Shown here: positions 62,205 to 64,000 of the stretch, piece by piece
Layout: each line of letters begins with the position of its first letter
Numbering within the stretch: the first letter of the stretch is position 1
Source: Ancylobacter polymorphus
GTDB lineage: Bacteria > Pseudomonadota > Alphaproteobacteria > Rhizobiales > Xanthobacteraceae
Assembly (NCBI RefSeq): GCF_022836935.1
Contig: NZ_CP083239.1
Coordinates: 3,920,001-3,984,000, forward strand
Reading direction: 5' to 3'
DNA: 64,000 nucleotides
The notes under the pieces: generated by a model
The model's input: only the letters and a program-made list of their open reading frames with translations
Databases searched by the model: none
Told to the model about the DNA's origin: nothing
Translations under genes and position numbers: made by a program

Positions 62205-64000
62205 TCAGTTCGGCAGAGCGAACACGGTCAGCTGGCCGCCGAGATTGGTATAGTTGGACAGGGCGGCATAACCACCCACCGCACCGAGGCCGGCATTCGG
62301 GTCGGTGAGTCCAGCCGCCAGGCCGATGCCCGCCCAGCCACCGACACCCGACAGGATGGCGATGTACTGCTTGCCCTTGTGCTCATAGGTGGTGACGTTG
62401 CCGATGATGCCCGACGGGGTCTTGAACTTGTAGAGTTCCTTACCCGTCTTGGCGTCAACCGCCTTCAGGTAACCTTCGAGCGTGCCGTAGAAGACCACGT
62501 CGCCAGCGGTGGCGAGCGCACCCGACCACACCGAGAAGGGCTCCGGCAGCGACCAGACGATCTTACCCTTGGTGTTGTCCCAGGCGATGAAGTTGCCCAT
62601 GCCGCCATGGCTGTTCGGCGCGGGATACATCGACAGGGTGGCACCGACATAGGGCTGGCCCGCAGTGTAGCTGACGCGGAACGGCTCGTAGTCCATGCAG
62701 ACGTGGTTGGTGGGCACGTAGAACAGGTTGGTCTTGGGCGAGAACGCCGCCGGCTGCTGGTCCTTGGTGCCGAGCGCCGCCGGGCAGATGCCCTTGGTGT
62801 TCACGTCTTCACCGTTCTGGGCGGTCGAATACTTGGCCACGACCAGCGGACGACCATAGGTCGGGCTGTTCTTGTCCATGTCGACCTTGGTGGCCCAGTT
62901 CACCACCGGATCGAACTTCTCGGCGACGAGCAGCTCACCGGTTACGCGGTCGAGGGTGTAGCCGAAGCCGTTACGGTCGAAATGGGTGAGCAGCTTGCGC
63001 GGCTTGCCGTCGAACTGCTGATCCGTAAGGATCATTTCGTTGACGCCGTCAAAGTCCCATTCGTCATGGGGGGTCATCTGGTAGACCCACTTGGCCACGC
63101 CCGTATCCGCGTCGCGAGCCCAGATGGTCATCGACCACTTGTTGTCGCCAGGACGCTGAGCCGGGTTCCAGGTCGAGGGGTTGCCCGAGCCGTAATAGAC
63201 GAGGTTGGTTTCGGGGTCATAGGAATACCAGCCCCAGGTGCACCCGCCGCCGATCTTCCACTGGTCGCCTTCCCAGCTCTTCAGCGAGGAATCCTTGCCG
63301 ACCGGCTTGCCGAGCGCCGTGGTCTTCTCCGGGTCAATGAGCATCTCATTGTCCGGGCCCATGGAATAGCCGCGCCACACCTGCTTGCCGGTCTTGGTGT
63401 CATAGGCCGTCACATGGCAACGCACGCCGAACTCGCCGCCGGAGATACCTACGATGACCTTGTCCTTCACCGGGAGAACGGTGGCGGTGTTGGTTTCGCC
63501 CTTCTTCGGGTCGCCGTTGACCACCGACCACTTCTTGGCACCGGTCTTGGCGTCGAGCGCGACGAGGGTGGTGTCGGCCTGATGCAGGAAGATCGTGCCG
63601 TCGGAATAGGCAAGGCCGCGGTTGACGGTGTCGCAGCACATCACCGGGATGACGTTCGGATCCTGCTTCGGCTCGTATTTCCAAAGAATACGACCCTCAT
63701 TGTTAAGGTCGAGGGCGTAGACGATGTTGGGGAACGGCGTGTGGACATACATCACATCGCCGATGATGAGCGGACCGCCCTCATGACCACGGAGGACGCC
63801 CGTCGAGAAGGTCCAGGCCACCTGGATCTTGCCGACATTGTTGGCGTTGATCTGGTCGAGCTTGGAATAGCGGGTATTGGCGTAGTCGCCGGTCTGGATA
63901 CCCCATTGCTTGGGGTCCTTGATGATGCTGACCAGCCCGTCATTGGCCGATGCGGGCCAAGCATAGAGCGCCGCAGCACCCAACAGTGCTGTCGCAAGAA
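62205..64000 (-). CDS. xoxF: Lanthanide-dependent methanol dehydrogenase XoxF (5' end outside window)
   Basis: XoxF is a periplasmic PQQ enzyme that oxidises methanol to formaldehyde. About 598 residues are visible; the frame stays open to the window edge, and the first residues are the end of a signal peptide ([10 protein letters not shown]), so the true start lies beyond 64000. The catalytic site DEWDFDG (63045-63065) has the catalytic aspartate followed two residues on by a second aspartate, the DxD signature that coordinates lanthanide; calcium-type MxaF has Ala there. A vicinal Cys-Cys ([10 protein letters not shown], about 63633-63638) and the eight-bladed propeller repeats (for example [16 protein letters not shown] segments) are also present. 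No mxaF or mxaI is visible. Confidence 0.96.
   Translation of the reverse strand, partial: LATALLGAAALYAWPASANDGLVSIIKDPKQWGIQTGDYANTRYSKLDQINANNVGKIQVAWTFSTGVLRGHEGGPLIIGDVMYVHTPFPNIVYALDLNNEGRILWKYEPKQDPNVIPVMCCDTVNRGLAYSDGTIFLHQADTTLVALDAKTGAKKWSVVNGDPKKGETNTATVLPVKDKVIVGISGGEFGVRCHVTAYDTKTGKQVWRGYSMGPDNEMLIDPEKTTALGKPVGKDSSLKSWEGDQWKIGGGCTWGWYSYDPETNLVYYGSGNPSTWNPAQRPGDNKWSMTIWARDADTGVAKWVYQMTPHDEWDFDGVNEMILTDQQFDGKPRKLLTHFDRNGFGYTLDRVTGELLVAEKFDPVVNWATKVDMDKNSPTYGRPLVVAKYSTAQNGEDVNTKGICPAALGTKDQQPAAFSPKTNLFYVPTNHVCMDYEPFRVSYTAGQPYVGATLSMYPAPNSHGGMGNFIAWDNTKGKIVWSLPEPFSVWSGALATAGDVVFYGTLEGYLKAVDAKTGKELYKFKTPSGIIGNVTTYEHKGKQYIAILSGVGGWAGIGLAAGLTDPNAGLGAVGGYAALSNYTNLGGQLTVFALPN

Noticed and set aside
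1..64000. tRNA, rRNA, CRISPR, IS element or prophage
   Set aside because: I saw no cloverleaf, rRNA segments, spaced direct repeats, transposase or phage gene in the window.

Overview
The window is high-GC DNA from a methylotrophic alphaproteobacterium of the order Hyphomicrobiales. A Xanthobacteraceae-like relative (Ancylobacter, Starkeya or Xanthobacter type) is my inference. The basis is the porin type, the gene orders lptFGD-surA-pdxA-rsmA and rpsF-rpsR-rplI, and a XoxF/PQQ/Fae methanol-oxidation region. I see no tRNA, rRNA, insertion sequence, prophage or CRISPR array. Nearly all the DNA is coding.

Region 1 (1-41.7 kb) is housekeeping. It opens with the tail of a DinB-family gene, an ABC-F ATPase, a Rhizobiales porin, holC and pepA. 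Next comes the outer-membrane biogenesis run lptF-lptG-lptD-surA-like-pdxA-rsmA, all on the plus strand. A minus-strand block follows: gmk-yicC, mltG and the fatty-acid genes fabF-acpP-fabG-fabD. Then plus-strand rpsF-rpsR-DUF2232-rplI, a cyclopropane fatty acid synthase, dnaB, alr, radA, cvpA, purF and three accessory genes (VOC, SDR, glycosyltransferase-like). A minus-strand block follows with der, a small lipoprotein, a YfgM-like protein, panB and nnrU. The region ends with an L,D-transpeptidase, prfC, an ArsC/Spx-like protein and two small envelope proteins.

Region 2 (41.8-64 kb) is an almost uninterrupted periplasmic methanol-oxidation island. It holds a fused SoxY-SoxZ carrier, two secreted proteins of unknown function, pqqEDCB, the 25-residue pqqA, a histidine kinase/response regulator pair, a small cysteine protein and fae. 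It continues with a NitT/TauT-type ABC importer plus a DUF3280 protein. A plus-strand operon then encodes a type-1 binding protein, a YVTN beta-propeller, a histidine-free cupredoxin-like protein, an ABC ATPase, an ABC-2 permease and a secreted helical protein. Convergent to it is a minus-strand operon: xoxF (its start lies beyond the window), xoxG, xoxJ and a Cys-x3-Cys-Trp rhodanese-like protein.

Together these genes describe a pathway. XoxF, a lanthanide-type PQQ methanol dehydrogenase, oxidises methanol in the periplasm and passes electrons to cytochrome XoxG. PqqA-E make the cofactor. Fae condenses the resulting formaldehyde with tetrahydromethanopterin. The remaining secreted and transport genes recur with quinoprotein dehydrogenases but have no settled biochemical role. 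They are the most promising unexplained system here, particularly the mixed import/export ABC operon and the two predicted sulfur-chemistry proteins (SoxYZ fusion and Cys-x3-Cys-Trp protein).
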